Source of the DNA: Edaphovirga cremea | GTDB lineage: Bacteria > Pseudomonadota > Gammaproteobacteria > Enterobacterales > Enterobacteriaceae | DNA length: 64,000 nucleotides | Direction of reading: 5' to 3' | Assembly (NCBI RefSeq): GCF_003332275.1 | Contig: NZ_QOVA01000007.1 | Coordinates: forward strand, 124,001-188,000 | In this document: piece by piece, positions 8,993 through 19,700 of the stretch | Layout of the letters: the number at the start of each line of letters is the position of its first letter | How positions within the stretch are numbered: the stretch's first letter is position 1 | Position numbers and translations under genes: made by a program | The notes under the pieces: model-generated | Seen by the model: the letters and a program-made list of their open reading frames with translations, nothing else | Databases searched by the model: none | Told to the model about the DNA's origin: nothing

Positions 8993-11074
8993 ATGCCTCA
9001 GCACCTGACTACCCGGCTGCGTTTTTCAGCGTTGAGCCTGGCCATCGCCTGTGCTCTGCCGATGGTAGCGCACGCAACATCAACACCATCTGCCACGCCA
9101 TCAGTGACAGATTCAAGCACAACTTCCGCCACTACCCGCGATGAAATGACCGTGACTGCCACAGGCAATCAGCGCAGCAGTTTTGAAGCGCCGATGATGG
9201 TCACCGTCGTGGACGGTAAGAGTCCGGAAAGTCTCACGTCATCCTCCGCCAACGATATGCTGCGCCATGTTCCGGGCGTGGCGATTTCTGGCACGGGTCG
9301 AACCAACGGACAGGATATCTCGCTGCGCGGCTACGATCGTCGTGGCGTACTGATTTTGGTGGACGGCATCCGTCAGGGAACGGATACCGGCCATATCAAT
9401 AGCACTTTCCTCGATCCGGGTCTGGTCAAGCGGGTCGAAGTGGTTCGTGGCCCGTCGGCTCAACTGTATGGCAGCGGAGCACTGGGTGGCGTGGTCTCGT
9501 TTGAAACCGTCGATGCCGCCGATCTGTTACTTCCTGGTCATGACAGCGGATTCCGCGTCTTTGGCCTCGGCGCCACCGGCGATCACAGTCTGGGCATGGG
9601 TGCCAGCGCCTACGGCAAAACCGATGATCTTGACGGCTTGATCTCTTTCGGTACCCGCGATGTCGGCAGTATTCGCCAAAGTGATGGTTTCGATGCACCC
9701 AATGATGAAACCATCAGCAACGTGCTGACAAAAGGCACCTGGCAATTCGATCCGGCGCAATCCATCAGCGGTAATCTGCGCTACTACAATAATCGCGCAA
9801 AAGAGCCAAAAAATCCGCAAACCAGCGACATCTCAAGCGGCAATGTCCTGACCGATCGTTCCACTATCCAACGTGATGCCCAACTCGGTTATCATCTGAA
9901 ACCTCTCGATCAGGAATGGGTTGACGCCACGGCAACCGTTTATTACTCCGAAGTGCAGATCAATGCCCGCCCTGAAGGTACGGATGAAGAGGATCGCAAA
10001 CAGACGACCAAAGGTGCCAAGCTCGAAAACCGTACCTATCTGTTTACCGACAGCATCGCGTCGCACTTACTGACCTATGGTTCTGAGGCGTATAAGCAGG
10101 AGCAAACGCCTGGCGGCGCAACGGAAAGTTTCCCTCAGGCCGATATCAATTTTGCTTCGGGCTGGCTGCAAGATGAAATCACCCTGCGCGATCTGCCGGT
10201 CTCCATTCTTGCCGGAACCCGCTATGACAACTATCGCGGCAGCAGCGACGGCTATGAGGACGTCAACGCAGACCAATGGTCTTCGCGGGGTGCGGTAAGC
10301 ATAACCCCGACTGATTGGCTGATGGTGTTTGGTTCCTATGCGCAGGCTTTCCGCGCCCCGACCATGGGCGAGATGTACAACGATTCCAAACACTTCTCGA
10401 TGAATATCGGCGGTAACACGCTGACCAACTATTGGGTGCCGAATCCCAATCTGAAGCCGGAAACCAATGAGACGCAAGAGTATGGTTTCGGGCTGCGCTT
10501 CGACAACCTTCTGTTGGCCGACGATGATCTGCAATTCAAGGCCAGCTATTTCGATACCAACGCCAAAGACTACATCACCACTGGCGTAACAATGGATATG
10601 GCAAGAGGCCCCAACGGTTTTTACTGTAGAGAGTGTTCAACGTATTCCACCAACATCGACCGGGCGAAAATCTGGGGTTGGGACGCAACCATGAGCTACA
10701 AAACGCAATGGTTCAATTGGGATCTCGCCTATAACCGTACCCGCGGGAAAGACCGGGATACGGGCGACTGGCTTTCCAGTATCAACCCGGACACCGTCAC
10801 CAGTATGCTCGACGTTCCTGTGGTAAACAGCGGTTTCTCAGTCGGTTGGGTGGCAACATTTGCTGAGCGCTCAACGCGGGTCAGCAGTGATTACTCGGAA
10901 CAGGCGGGTTACGCAGTGAATGACTTTTACCTGAGCTATAAAGGCCAGAATGGATGGCAAGGTATGACCACCACCGTGGTTCTCGGCAATGCCTTCGACA
11001 AGGAATACTACTCCCCGCAGGGTATTCCACAGGATGGCCGCAACGCCAAACTGTTCGTCAGTTACCAGTGGTAA
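8993..11074 (+). CDS. hemR: TonB-dependent haem receptor HemR/HmuR
   Basis: 693 residues from the ATG at 8993, which has GGAG at 8980-8983; the earlier in-frame ATGs lack a ribosome site. Order: signal peptide ending at AHA (residue 28), TonB box DEMTVTAT (50-57), plug domain, and a 22-strand type barrel ending in aromatic W. The haem-receptor FRAP (453-456) and NPNL (484-487) motifs are present with a His at 467 between them, as in Yersinia HemR. Bases 9673-9780 of this gene recur exactly, inverted, inside the arn wreck at 19701-19808. Probably co-transcribed with hemP and hmuSTUV under Fur. Confidence 0.95.
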   Translation: MPQHLTTRLRFSALSLAIACALPMVAHATSTPSATPSVTDSSTTSATTRDEMTVTATGNQRSSFEAPMMVTVVDGKSPESLTSSSANDMLRHVPGVAISGTGRTNGQDISLRGYDRRGVLILVDGIRQGTDTGHINSTFLDPGLVKRVEVVRGPSAQLYGSGALGGVVSFETVDAADLLLPGHDSGFRVFGLGATGDHSLGMGASAYGKTDDLDGLISFGTRDVGSIRQSDGFDAPNDETISNVLTKGTWQFDPAQSISGNLRYYNNRAKEPKNPQTSDISSGNVLTDRSTIQRDAQLGYHLKPLDQEWVDATATVYYSEVQINARPEGTDEEDRKQTTKGAKLENRTYLFTDSIASHLLTYGSEAYKQEQTPGGATESFPQADINFASGWLQDEITLRDLPVSILAGTRYDNYRGSSDGYEDVNADQWSSRGAVSITPTDWLMVFGSYAQAFRAPTMGEMYNDSKHFSMNIGGNTLTNYWVPNPNLKPETNETQEYGFGLRFDNLLLADDDLQFKASYFDTNAKDYITTGVTMDMARGPNGFYCRECSTYSTNIDRAKIWGWDATMSYKTQWFNWDLAYNRTRGKDRDTGDWLSSINPDTVTSMLDVPVVNSGFSVGWVATFAERSTRVSSDYSEQAGYAVNDFYLSYKGQNGWQGMTTTVVLGNAFDKEYYSPQGIPQDGRNAKLFVSYQW

Positions 11075-11174
11075 GTGGGCGTGGTGTCGCAGGGCTGGCT
11101 CTGCAGCACCACGCTGTTTGTACATTATATTTATGCAATGACGACCCAAATAATAAGAGCCAATAGGAGCAAAT

Positions 11175-12215
11175 ATGAACTCATCGCTTTTTCAACGTTA
11201 CCAGCAAGCTAAAGCAGATCACCCCAAAAAATACGCCCGTGATCTGGCTGAATCACTGAACGTCAGCGAGGCAGAACTGACCCATGCGCGTGTAGGGCAT
11301 GACGCCCAGCGCGTGCAGACCGATGCCCGTACCTTGCTCGCAGGATTGGAACAGGTGGGAGAGACCAAGGCGATTACCCGTAACAGCTACGCGGTACATG
11401 AGCAAATGGGCTTTTACCAGCACCAGCATCTGAGCGGCCACGCCGGGTTGATCCTCAATCCCCGCGAGTTGGATTTGCGTCTGTTCTTGCAGCATTGGGT
11501 GAATATATTCAGCGTGACAGAGACGACTGCGCGCGGAGAACGCCACAGCATCCAATTTTTTGACCAACAGGGTGATGCGGTACACAAAGTCTATACTACA
11601 GAATTGACCGACATGGATGCATGGCACGCGCTGATTGCGGCATCGATCGGTGAAGACAATCCACCGCTGGCGCTTATCCCGGCCACGACTATAGCGGTGA
11701 ATCCGGCTTCAGAGAGCGCATCTGAGGCAATCGACAGTGAGTGGCGCGCCATGACCGATGTGCACCAATTCTTCCAGTTGCTTAAACGTCACGATATCAG
11801 TCGGCAACAGGCGTTCAAGGCCGTGGGTGACGATTTGGCCTATCGCGTTGATAACACGTCATTAAGTCAGTTGCTGTCGGTGGCACACGAGCAGCAGAAC
11901 GAAATCATGATCTTTGTTGGCAACCGCGGTTGCGTGCAGATTTTCACGGGGAGGATCGAAAAAGTGGTTCCTTACAATGAGTGGATCAACGTCTTCAATT
12001 CACGTTTTACCCTGCATCTGATCGAAAACGCCATCAGCGAAAGTTGGGTCACCCGTAAACCAACCCAGGATGGTTTCGTGACCAGTCTGGAGCTGTTTGC
12101 AGCCGACGGAACGCAAATTGCGCAACTGTATGGTCAACGCAGCGAAGGACAACCCGAACAGACACAATGGCGCGAACAAATCGCCTCGTTAATCAATAGG
12201 AATATTGCCGCATGA
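11175..12215 (+). CDS. hmuS: Haem-degrading/haem-transport protein HmuS (HemS family)
   Basis: 346 residues, the usual HemS/HmuS length. The cytoplasmic protein receives imported haem and in relatives cleaves its ring or hands it on. It has the family's tandem repeat of two structurally similar halves (about 30-170 and 205-340). The [15 protein letters not shown] stretch near residue 195 includes the conserved His that ligates haem in relatives. GGAG lies 8 bp before the ATG. The stop codon overlaps the hmuT start by four bases (ATGA), so translation is probably coupled. Confidence 0.94.
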   Translation: MNSSLFQRYQQAKADHPKKYARDLAESLNVSEAELTHARVGHDAQRVQTDARTLLAGLEQVGETKAITRNSYAVHEQMGFYQHQHLSGHAGLILNPRELDLRLFLQHWVNIFSVTETTARGERHSIQFFDQQGDAVHKVYTTELTDMDAWHALIAASIGEDNPPLALIPATTIAVNPASESASEAIDSEWRAMTDVHQFFQLLKRHDISRQQAFKAVGDDLAYRVDNTSLSQLLSVAHEQQNEIMIFVGNRGCVQIFTGRIEKVVPYNEWINVFNSRFTLHLIENAISESWVTRKPTQDGFVTSLELFAADGTQIAQLYGQRSEGQPEQTQWREQIASLINRNIAA

Positions 12216-13054
12216 CAACCCCGACCCGCTCTCCCCTGCGTTGGATCGCACTGCTGCTGAGTCTGGCAGCCTCGCTCCCCGCCGTGGCAAACGAACGTAT
12301 TGTTTCAATTGGTGGCGACGTGACTGAAATTGTCGCTGCACTGGGGGCTGGCGATCAGTTGGTCGCTCGCGACAGTACCAGCCTGAAACCTGCCTCTGTT
12401 ACCGCACTGCCTGATATCGGTTACATGCGCCAGCTCAATGCCGAAGGCATTCTGGCAATGAAACCCACCCTGGTGATCAGTAGCGAACTGGCCGAACCGT
12501 CACTGGTTCTTCAGCAAGTTCAGGAGAGCGGCGTCAACGTCGTCCGCGTACCCGGTACCACCACACTGGATGCGGTAACGGTAAAAATTTCAGTCATTGC
12601 CAACGCGCTGGGCCGTAAGGCTGAGGGTGAAAAACTGGCGGCTGATTTCACGGCAAGACTGAATAACGTCGCGATAACGCCAGTTCCCGTCAAAGTATTG
12701 TTCATCATGAGCCACGGCGGTGCGACGGCTTTGGTGGCGGGACAAAACACTGCGGCGGATTCCATTATCCAGGCTGCGGGCGCAACCAACGCCATGCAGG
12801 GCTTCAGTCGTTACCGTCCATTGTCCCAGGAGGGCGTCATTGCCGCAGCACCGGATTTACTGTTGCTGAGCGATAGCGGCATCAAGAGTTTGGGTGGCGT
12901 TGATCAGATCTGGAACCTGCCGGGCATGGCAATGACCCCAGCCGCGCGCAACAAGCGCATGCTGATTGTGGATGACATGTCACTGCTCGGTTTTGGCCTG
13001 GAAACGCCTGAAGTGCTGATGACCCTGCGCCAGGCCCTGGAGCAGGTGAAATGA
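12212..13054 (+). CDS. hmuT: Periplasmic haem-binding protein HmuT
   Basis: 280 residues. A cleavable signal peptide ends at AVA (about residue 26) and the mature part is a class III periplasmic binding protein. Tyr71 in the conserved [12 protein letters not shown] motif corresponds to the axial haem ligand of HmuT/PhuT proteins. It delivers haem to the HmuUV permease. Both ends overlap neighbours by ATGA junctions (hmuS before, hmuU after), a tight operon. Confidence 0.94.
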   Translation: MTTPTRSPLRWIALLLSLAASLPAVANERIVSIGGDVTEIVAALGAGDQLVARDSTSLKPASVTALPDIGYMRQLNAEGILAMKPTLVISSELAEPSLVLQQVQESGVNVVRVPGTTTLDAVTVKISVIANALGRKAEGEKLAADFTARLNNVAITPVPVKVLFIMSHGGATALVAGQNTAADSIIQAAGATNAMQGFSRYRPLSQEGVIAAAPDLLLLSDSGIKSLGGVDQIWNLPGMAMTPAARNKRMLIVDDMSLLGFGLETPEVLMTLRQALEQVK

Positions 13055-14091
13055 GTGAGAGCCGGACAATGAACGCCCAGCCACGCAGGCGGTTACGGAT
13101 CACCCCCGTATGGACCGTTCTGGGTCTGGGCGGGTTGTTGATCTGTCTGGCTCTGGTTTCCACCAATATGGGGGCGCTACAACTTTCCGTGACCACGCTG
13201 TGGCATACGCCGTGGCAGGATCCGCTATGGCATATCTGGTTGAATATCCGGCTGCCGCGGGTGTTGCTGGCCGTTTTGGTCGGTTGTGCCCTCGCCTGTT
13301 CCGGTACAGTGATGCAAGGGCTGTTTCGCAACCCGCTGGCCGATCCGGGTTTATTGGGTATCAGCAGCGGCGCAGCCCTGTTCGTGGCGTTACTGATCGT
13401 TATGCCCTTTTCACTTCCCCCCTTACTGGCGCTTTACAGCCATATGATTGGCGCGTTTGCGGGCAGTCTGGCGATCTCATTACTGATCTTTGCCCTGAGC
13501 CAGGTGGGTCACGGGAATCTGGCCAGATTGCTGCTGGCCGGTATCGCCATCAATGCACTTTGCGGTGCCGCTGTGGGTATGCTGACGTATACCAGCGACG
13601 ATCAGCAGTTGCGGCAATTTTCGCTCTGGAGCATGGGTAGTCTGGGGCAGGCGCAATGGTCAACGCTTGCTGTCGCAGCGTCGTTGATTCTCCCCGCCTG
13701 TACGGCGAGCCTGCTGCTGGCCCGCAAGCTCAATCTGCTGCAACTCGGTGATGAGGAGGCCCACTACCTCGGCGTTAATATCCGGCGCACCAAACTGACC
13801 CTGCTGCTGCTGAGTGCCTTGATGGTGGGTACTGCCGTCGCGGTCAGTGGCGTGATCGGGTTTATTGGTCTGGTCATACCGCATCTGATCAGAATGCAGG
13901 TAGGGCCGAACCATCGCTGGCTGTTACCCGGTGCGGCGCTGGGTGGAGCCTGCCTGTTGCTGGTTGCCGATACGCTGGCGCGCACTCTTGTCGCCCCGGC
14001 TGAGATGCCGGTTGGACTATTGACCAGCCTGATCGGCGGCCCCTATTTTTTATGGTTGGTACTGCGCCAGCGGGAGAGATCCAATGCCTGA
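13051..14091 (+). CDS. hmuU: Haem ABC transporter permease HmuU
   Basis: 346 residues of the FecCD/BtuC permease family with about ten membrane helices. Seen: the conserved [21 protein letters not shown] segment near residue 90 and the coupling-helix region [16 protein letters not shown]. It forms the membrane channel of the haem importer with HmuV and HmuT. It overlaps the hmuT stop by 4 bases, and its own end overlaps the hmuV start by 8 bases. Confidence 0.94.
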   Translation: MSESRTMNAQPRRRLRITPVWTVLGLGGLLICLALVSTNMGALQLSVTTLWHTPWQDPLWHIWLNIRLPRVLLAVLVGCALACSGTVMQGLFRNPLADPGLLGISSGAALFVALLIVMPFSLPPLLALYSHMIGAFAGSLAISLLIFALSQVGHGNLARLLLAGIAINALCGAAVGMLTYTSDDQQLRQFSLWSMGSLGQAQWSTLAVAASLILPACTASLLLARKLNLLQLGDEEAHYLGVNIRRTKLTLLLLSALMVGTAVAVSGVIGFIGLVIPHLIRMQVGPNHRWLLPGAALGGACLLLVADTLARTLVAPAEMPVGLLTSLIGGPYFLWLVLRQRERSNA

Positions 14092-14887
14092 TACCACTCT
14101 CTGGCTTGACGCCGAACATTTGCATTTTCACGCTGGAAATCGCTGTCTGATTGACGACATCTCCCTGCAACTGCACAGTGGGGAATTGGTGGCCATTATC
14201 GGCCCGAACGGGGCAGGTAAATCGACGCTACTGCGATTACTGACCGGTTACCTGCAACCGCAGCAGGGCGAGTGCCACTTATTGGGAAGCCCGCTCAAAA
14301 GCTGGCAACCCGAAACACTGGCTCGCACCCGGGCGGTCATGCGCCAGCACAGTGAACTGGCGTTTGGTTATAGCGTTCGGGAAGTGATTCAGATGGGTCG
14401 TTCCCCACATTCACAGCGCGCAGGCGCAATGCGTCAGGACAAGCTGGCAATAGACGACGTGATGGCACAGACGGACTGCCTGCCCCTCGCCGATCGTGAT
14501 TACCGCCAGCTTTCAGGTGGGGAACAACAGCGCGTCCAGCTCGCCAGGGTATTGGCCCAGCTCTGGCAGCCGGAGAACACCCCACGCGGCCTGTTCCTTG
14601 ATGAACCCACATCCGCGCTCGATCTCTACCACCAGCAACATACGCTACGCTTGCTGCACCGCTTAACCCGTGAGCAGCCGCTGGCCGTGTGTTGTGTGCT
14701 GCACGATCTCAATCTGGCCGCGCTGTATGCTGACCGGATTTTCCTGTTGCATAACGGGAAGCTGGTTGCCAGCGGAACGCCTGCGGAGGTATTGACCAGC
14801 GCCATACTGACACGTTGGTATCAGGCTGACCTTGGTGTACACCCTCATCCCGAGCATTCATTGCCGCAGATTTTTTTACGTCAATGA
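14084..14887 (+). CDS. hmuV: Haem ABC transporter ATP-binding protein HmuV
   Basis: 267 residues. ABC ATPase with Walker [10 protein letters not shown] (about 40-48), Q-loop region, signature LSGGEQQR and Walker [12 protein letters not shown] followed by the switch His (VLHDLN). It powers HmuU. It is the last gene of hemP-hemR-hmuSTUV. Its TGA stop (14885-14887) lies in the first unit of a 17-bp tandem array. Confidence 0.95.
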   Translation: MPDTTLWLDAEHLHFHAGNRCLIDDISLQLHSGELVAIIGPNGAGKSTLLRLLTGYLQPQQGECHLLGSPLKSWQPETLARTRAVMRQHSELAFGYSVREVIQMGRSPHSQRAGAMRQDKLAIDDVMAQTDCLPLADRDYRQLSGGEQQRVQLARVLAQLWQPENTPRGLFLDEPTSALDLYHQQHTLRLLHRLTREQPLAVCCVLHDLNLAALYADRIFLLHNGKLVASGTPAEVLTSAILTRWYQADLGVHPHPEHSLPQIFLRQ

Positions 14888-14921
14888 TTTATTTACGTCG
14901 ATGGTTTATTTACGTAAAGAA
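14871..14921. repeat. Tandem array, period 17 bp, three units, spanning the hmuV stop
   Basis: Units 14871-14887 (tttttttacgtcaatga), 14888-14904 (tttatttacgtcgatgg) and 14905-14921 (tttatttacgtaaagaa). The first unit is the last five codons plus stop of hmuV. Confidence 0.7.
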
Positions 14922-14925
14922 TGCA

Positions 14926-14951
14926 GATGCCGGGCGGACATGCCCGGCATC
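14926..14951 (+). terminator. Hairpin between hmuV and selO
   Basis: Perfect 10-bp stem GATGCCGGGC / GCCCGGCATC with a 6-nt loop between two convergent genes. It lacks a long T-run. Confidence 0.65.
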
Positions 14952-14956
14952 ACGCC

Positions 14957-16399
14957 TCAGCTGGAACAGGAAATTTCCAGATGTTTCCCCCAATCCGGCG
15001 GCAAGCGGGCCAGATCCGCGAACTCGGGTGCGTCACCGTAGGGATCGCGCAACGCCTGATGTAACCGCGCCAGCACGCTGATGTCATCCTCCTGCGCCCG
15101 CTCGATCGCCTGCTGCGCCAGATAGTTGCGCAAAATAATCCGGGGATTGGCCAATTTCATGCTCTGCTGGCGCTCACTGTCGCTCACATTTTCATTTTGC
15201 AACCGCTGGCGATAGCGCTGATACCAGCCGTCAAATGCCTGTCGATCGATAAACTCATCGCGCAATGGTGAATACGCCTCATGCTGCGCGACATCGCTCA
15301 GCATGCGGAAGGTTTGGGTGTAATCCCGCCCCTCTTTGGCCATCAGACTCAACAGATCGGTCAGCAGGGAATTGTCCCGATTGTCTTCGGTGAAAAAGCC
15401 CAGTTTTGCGCGCATTTGTTGCCCATAGGCGGCCATCAACGCAGGTTCATAGGCGGCAAGTGCCGTTTCGAGTTGCTCAATGGTCATCAATCCAGACAAT
15501 GCCTGCGCTAATCGATGCAGATTCCACAACCCGACTGCAGGCTGGTTGTCATACGCATACCGTCCCTGATGATCGGAATGGTTGCAGATGTAACCCGGTT
15601 GGTAATCATCCAGAAAACCGAAGGGACCGTAGTCGATCGTTAGGCCGAGGATCGACATGTTATCGGTATTCATCACCCCATGGGCAAATCCCACCGTCTG
15701 CCAGTGGGCAATCAGTCGCGCAGTGCGTTCAACGACATCTGTAAACCACTGCTGATAGCGTCCCGGTTGTCCGCTAAGGGACGGCCAGTGTTTTTCAATC
15801 ACATAATCAGCGAGTTGCTGTACCTGTTCCGGCTGTTGGCGATAATAGAAATGCTCGAAGTGCCCGAAACGAACGTGGCTTTCCGCCACCCGCAATAACA
15901 TTGCGCCACGTTCAGGCTGTTCACGGAATACCGGCTGATCGCTGGTCGTGATGGTCAATGCCCGCGTGGTCGGAATGCCCAGATGATGCAGCGCTTCCGA
16001 TGCGAGAAACTCGCGTATTACCGAGCGCAGGACTGCGCGGCCATCCCCCATCCGTGAATAAGGCGTCAGCCCGGCACCTTTAAGATGCCAATCCATGCTT
16101 CGGCCATCAGTCAATTTCTGCTCACCCAGCAGGATGCCGCGCCCGTCGCCAAGTTGCCCGGCCCAGACGCCAAATTGATGACCGCTGTAAACCTGCGCCA
16201 GCGGCTGCATCCCCTCCAACAAAATATCGCCGGACCAAACCCCCTGCTGCTCAGGGCTAAACCAACTGTCATCAAGACCCAGCTCTTTTGCCAGGGGTTC
16301 ACTGTGATAAAGCAAACGCGCCCCTTTCAACGGCGTGGGTGGCAAGGCAGTATAAAAGCCAGGAAGCTGGTTGAAATAGCTGTTCTCAAAATGTGGCAT
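14957..16399 (-). CDS. selO: Protein adenylyltransferase SelO
   Basis: 480 residues (E. coli YdiU 478), a pseudokinase-fold enzyme that transfers AMP to Ser, Thr or Tyr of target proteins and is linked to redox stress responses. Seen: the glycine-rich [12 protein letters not shown], the [22 protein letters not shown] block, and the metal-binding [13 protein letters not shown]. The C-terminal CSS replaces the selenocysteine motif of eukaryotic SelO. GAGGAGGG precedes the ATG. It is convergent with hmuV and followed on its own strand by the ydiV-like gene, as in E. coli. Confidence 0.95.
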   Translation of the reverse strand: MPHFENSYFNQLPGFYTALPPTPLKGARLLYHSEPLAKELGLDDSWFSPEQQGVWSGDILLEGMQPLAQVYSGHQFGVWAGQLGDGRGILLGEQKLTDGRSMDWHLKGAGLTPYSRMGDGRAVLRSVIREFLASEALHHLGIPTTRALTITTSDQPVFREQPERGAMLLRVAESHVRFGHFEHFYYRQQPEQVQQLADYVIEKHWPSLSGQPGRYQQWFTDVVERTARLIAHWQTVGFAHGVMNTDNMSILGLTIDYGPFGFLDDYQPGYICNHSDHQGRYAYDNQPAVGLWNLHRLAQALSGLMTIEQLETALAAYEPALMAAYGQQMRAKLGFFTEDNRDNSLLTDLLSLMAKEGRDYTQTFRMLSDVAQHEAYSPLRDEFIDRQAFDGWYQRYRQRLQNENVSDSERQQSMKLANPRIILRNYLAQQAIERAQEDDISVLARLHQALRDPYGDAPEFADLARLPPDWGKHLEISCSS

Positions 16400-16544
16400 A
16401 AGCCCTCCTCTCTTCAGTGTAGAACCCCTCGAAGAGAATTAACACGGAGAAAAAACAGGGAGAAAGATCGCTATACCATAAAAGAATGGACTAAAAACGA
16501 GACGGAAAATCAGGAATAATGGCAAACAGAAGGGAAAATAGTCT

Positions 16545-17282
16545 TTACAACTCACTGGCGAACGGCAAGGGGGAAGTGAGCAAACAATTCAGTGCGTTTT
16601 CATCGACGCCCGGCCATAACATTCCCTGAACACCAGCAAAAGGCTGATCGTTCAACGCGGAAAAATAATCTTTCGTATCAATACCATCAATAACAACGCC
16701 CTGACAAAAGCGGTTAATATTTCTCAGGAGGGATGGAAGGATAATCTTGTAATTTTCACCTGCGACCAACTGCCAGAAAAAATTCCTGTCTGTTTTTACG
16801 TATTCAAACAGATGATCGAATAATGGCGCAAGATGGGCATTCCCCGAACCAAAGTTGACCAGCCACAACCTGAAGTGCTTGCTGAGCTCAGATAAAACGG
16901 GATTCCGTTTGCCCAGTGAGATATCGGGGAAGGACTCGCTCACTTCCAAACGAATAAAAGATAAGGCGGCGAGTTTATTGCGTAAAATGACATCAGAAAT
17001 AATTAACTGAGCCAGTGATTGATCCACAAAAATATTCAGCAATATCCCATGTTCTAAAAACCATGCCTGCTGCGTTGTCGCATAATTGATCTGCTCATCA
17101 AGCATCTGGGTTAATTGTTGTAAATCTAGGGACTTCGTGACGAGTTCTATTGGCATCGTCAACTTTCCGTCTTCACTATTGAACCGGTTCGCTAATTCTA
17201 CAGCGAGCAACTTACCGATCCGGGAATAGACGGGTTGGCACCAGAAGCTACTTAGAAAAGCCGTATCGAGTTGAATTTCCAT
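16545..17282 (-). CDS. ydiV: YdiV-like degenerate EAL protein (anti-FlhDC factor family)
   Basis: 245 residues from the ATG at 17282 (MEIQLDTAF), which has GGAAAG just upstream and aligns with the E. coli YdiV start; a longer in-frame start lacks a ribosome site. Similarity to YdiV is weak but runs full length: FNSEDGKLTMP against FSSEDGTVRIP near the N-terminus, and the C-terminal VIDGIDT and VQGMLWP blocks. The EAL catalytic residues are missing (ELAN in place of EALLR), so c-di-GMP hydrolysis is not expected. In E. coli and Salmonella YdiV binds FlhD and represses flagellar genes. The position after selO supports the call. Confidence 0.75.
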   Translation of the reverse strand: MEIQLDTAFLSSFWCQPVYSRIGKLLAVELANRFNSEDGKLTMPIELVTKSLDLQQLTQMLDEQINYATTQQAWFLEHGILLNIFVDQSLAQLIISDVILRNKLAALSFIRLEVSESFPDISLGKRNPVLSELSKHFRLWLVNFGSGNAHLAPLFDHLFEYVKTDRNFFWQLVAGENYKIILPSLLRNINRFCQGVVIDGIDTKDYFSALNDQPFAGVQGMLWPGVDENALNCLLTSPLPFASEL

Positions 17283-17427
17283 TTTCTTTCCAGACAGGTA
17301 ATGGCTCAGCAATATCATATTTTACGGAATTTACCGATGAGATTATCTTAAACCCATCGTTAAAACCAATGATGTAACGTAGATAACGAAAATGTATAAA
17401 TTTAGATAATAATTCGTAGTTACCTGA

Positions 17428-18441
17428 TTATTTAAGGACGGTGGTTAACCACTGCTGCAACTGCCGTAACTCCTGCTGCTGCGCAGGAAAACGCGCAATC
17501 ACTTTTTCGCAGCACGCGGCGACATCATCGCTGCGGTAATAGCAACCGGGAAGCAATTCGGCCAGCGTCTCCAACGGTTCTGGATTAAGGCTGTCTGTGT
17601 AGATTTTCGCCCGACCGATCGCCCCTTTCTCTACATCAAAAAATATCTCAACCCCGCCCCAGACAAACCGTTCATCAAGTGAATGACTAAAAGCCGGTGC
17701 CTTACCGAAATTCCACTCCCAACTGCTTTGTTTGGCGAATTGTTCAGGAAAACCGGGCAGATCGGGATAAACATCCGGAGAAATGATTTCAGGCTCCACG
17801 CGACTGCCGTAATAGTTGAAAAAGGCTTCCATGGCTGCCGCGCATATTTGTTCATGGTTGATGTCAGGCAGGAATTCACTGAGATTTGCCACCCGGGAAC
17901 GCACAGACGTAATCCCTTTGGCCTGCAGTTTTTTTACGTCGGGATTCAGGTAGTTCGCCAGTCGACTCAGATCGGCATCCAACAGCAATGTGCCATGGTG
18001 AAAGCCGCGATCGGCTGTTTCACGGTAGGCCGATCCGGAAATTTTCCGATCGCCATCCGGTGTCGCCATAACCAGATCGTTACGGCCTGATGCGGATGCG
18101 TTGATACCAAGAGAGTTCAACGCATCGAGGATAATACCGGTAGAAACGCTTTTGTCGTATTCCGGCTTGCCCGCCATAAAGGTGAAACAGGTATTGCCGA
18201 GATCGTGGAACACCGCGCCACCGCCACTGCTGCGACGGGCCAGTTTGATACCATCCTGCTCCATCCGCCGGGTATTGCACTCTTTCCAGGGATTCTGCGC
18301 CTGACCGATAACGACAGTTTCAGCATTGCGCCACAAAAAGAGAACGCGTTGCGTCGTCATCTGGCGAAAGATACAGTCTTCAACCGCCAGATTGAACCAC
18401 GGATCGTAGGAATCAGAGAGTAGTAGCCGCAAGCTTTTCAT
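17428..18441 (-). CDS. lplA: Lipoate-protein ligase A
   Basis: 337 residues from the ATG at 18441 ([15 protein letters not shown]). A GTG three codons upstream is in frame, but E. coli LplA (338 aa) starts at the ATG position. The enzyme activates lipoate with ATP and attaches it to lipoyl domains of 2-oxoacid dehydrogenases and GcvH. Seen: the [12 protein letters not shown] lipoate-binding loop and the [11 protein letters not shown] catalytic lysine motif, then the C-terminal accessory domain. It lies between ydiV and nlpC, which are close neighbours in E. coli, so it is an insertion relative to that order. Confidence 0.95.
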   Translation of the reverse strand: MKSLRLLLSDSYDPWFNLAVEDCIFRQMTTQRVLFLWRNAETVVIGQAQNPWKECNTRRMEQDGIKLARRSSGGGAVFHDLGNTCFTFMAGKPEYDKSVSTGIILDALNSLGINASASGRNDLVMATPDGDRKISGSAYRETADRGFHHGTLLLDADLSRLANYLNPDVKKLQAKGITSVRSRVANLSEFLPDINHEQICAAAMEAFFNYYGSRVEPEIISPDVYPDLPGFPEQFAKQSSWEWNFGKAPAFSHSLDERFVWGGVEIFFDVEKGAIGRAKIYTDSLNPEPLETLAELLPGCYYRSDDVAACCEKVIARFPAQQQELRQLQQWLTTVLK

Positions 18442-18505
18442 AGAGATCACACCAAAGATTGTTTGCGATTATATTATCAGCAAAATCAATCATGACCTCA
18501 TGATA

Positions 18506-18708
18506 TATACCCTAAATAATTTGAGCCGCAGGACAAATCTGCTTGGAGCAGATTTGAACGCTGCTTGCAGCGGCCCCTTTAGGGGCGAGTCCCAGGGATG
18601 GGACGAGTAACGCGACAAGGACGAGAATCCCCAGGAGCATAGATTACTATGTGACTGGGGTTCGAGGACGCAGTCAACGCATCTGCGGCTCGAAGTATGA
18701 CGGGTATA
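18506..18708. repeat. ERIC element carrying an 80-bp insert of four hairpins
   Basis: The ends are the ERIC termini: TATACCC...ATAATTTGAGCCGCAGG on the left, and GTGACTGGGGT...CTCGAAGTATGACGGGTATA on the right. The central ATCCCCAGGAGC is also present. A normal ERIC is about 127 bp; this one is 203 bp. The extra part (about 18533-18615) holds four hairpins in a row: 18534-18556, 18559-18572, 18573-18586 and 18589-18604. The element ends 2 bp from the nlpC stop. Confidence 0.85.
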
Positions 18709-18709
18709 T

Positions 18710-19183
18710 TTAGATGCGTCGCGCCTGCCAGTACGCCTTCTTCCAATAAACATTCTCAAGCGAGGAGCGCATTACGCCGCGACTGGTTGATGCGTGAATG
18801 AATTGATCGCCGGTGTCATAGATACCAACGTGAAGCCCACTTTCGCCACTGCCGGTTTTGAAAAAGACCAAATCACCGGGTAATAGCTCGTCACGCGAGA
18901 CTTTGGTTCCCAGCTCGGTTTGCGCTTCGGTGGTTCTGGGGAGTTGCAGGTCAAAGCGATCGCGGAAGGTTCGGTAGACAAAGCCGGAGCAGTCCACGCC
19001 ATTTTCATCCAGTCCACCGTAACGATAGGGCGTACCTTGCCAGTGACGTAACTGATCGTTCAATTGCGCCACGACGGTAATAGAATCCGCCAGTCGACCG
19101 CTTGGTGGTGGCGCATGACTGCTACAGCCTGTTAGTACCAGGCTGGCAAGAATCAGGCTGAATATAAATGCCCCTGTCCGCAT
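18710..19183 (-). CDS. nlpC: NlpC, lipoprotein with NlpC/P60 peptidase domain
   Basis: 157 residues from the ATG at 19183, which has AGGA at 8 bp; an ATG three codons upstream is too close to that site. Lipobox LVLTGC puts the lipidated Cys at 20. The NlpC/P60 domain follows with catalytic Cys65 (VDCSGFV), His118 (GLHVGIY) and His130 (FIHAS). E. coli NlpC matches closely to the end (WQARRI). The family cleaves murein peptides in the periplasm; the precise bond for NlpC is not established. The ERIC element abuts the stop codon. Confidence 0.94.
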   Translation of the reverse strand: MRTGAFIFSLILASLVLTGCSSHAPPPSGRLADSITVVAQLNDQLRHWQGTPYRYGGLDENGVDCSGFVYRTFRDRFDLQLPRTTEAQTELGTKVSRDELLPGDLVFFKTGSGESGLHVGIYDTGDQFIHASTSRGVMRSSLENVYWKKAYWQARRI

Positions 19184-19458
19184 GACTGACATTCCTGTAT
19201 TCGCGATGAAACAAACAATATGTGATCGGATGCCCCCTCCCTGCTACATCATTTACGCAGGGTATAACTTGTTGAAATATAGCACGGGCAATAATGGCGT
19301 CTAGTCTGAGTTTCGGATAATGTTTGATTGTGCGCAGATTCTGTTCATTTGACGGGGAAATTAATAGCTCACGAATATGAAAATGCGGAAAAGTGTCCGC
19401 CTTATAAATACCTCACATTGCAAAATAGGCTTTTACTTTACAGATTGAATTGTTCTGT

Positions 19459-19700
19459 TTATTTCGCCTTGAGGCGCTTTATACCCTCGGGTTTGCTGTA
19501 AATAAGCCAAATGCCCAGCAGAATACACAACGTACCCACAGTTTTTAGCCAATGAAGCGATTCGTTGAACCAGGGTAAAATAACCGCCGCCAGGTACACC
19601 AGCGCGTAACTGATACTGAGCAGTGGATACGCGCGGTTCAACGGTAATTGCCTGAGCGCAAAAAACCAACACATCATAGATAACGCATAGGCAAACACCC
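19459..19700 (-). pseudogene. arnF: arnF remnant (C-terminal two thirds)
   Basis: The frame reads [19 protein letters not shown] onward and matches ArnF from about residue 55 to the end (LSxAYALLSMSYVLVW, then a last membrane helix). The N-terminus with its start codon is gone; the frame runs straight into the hemR fragment at 19701. ArnE/ArnF form the flippase for undecaprenyl-phosphate-aminoarabinose. Without its first helices and without ArnE it is very unlikely to work. Confidence 0.85.
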
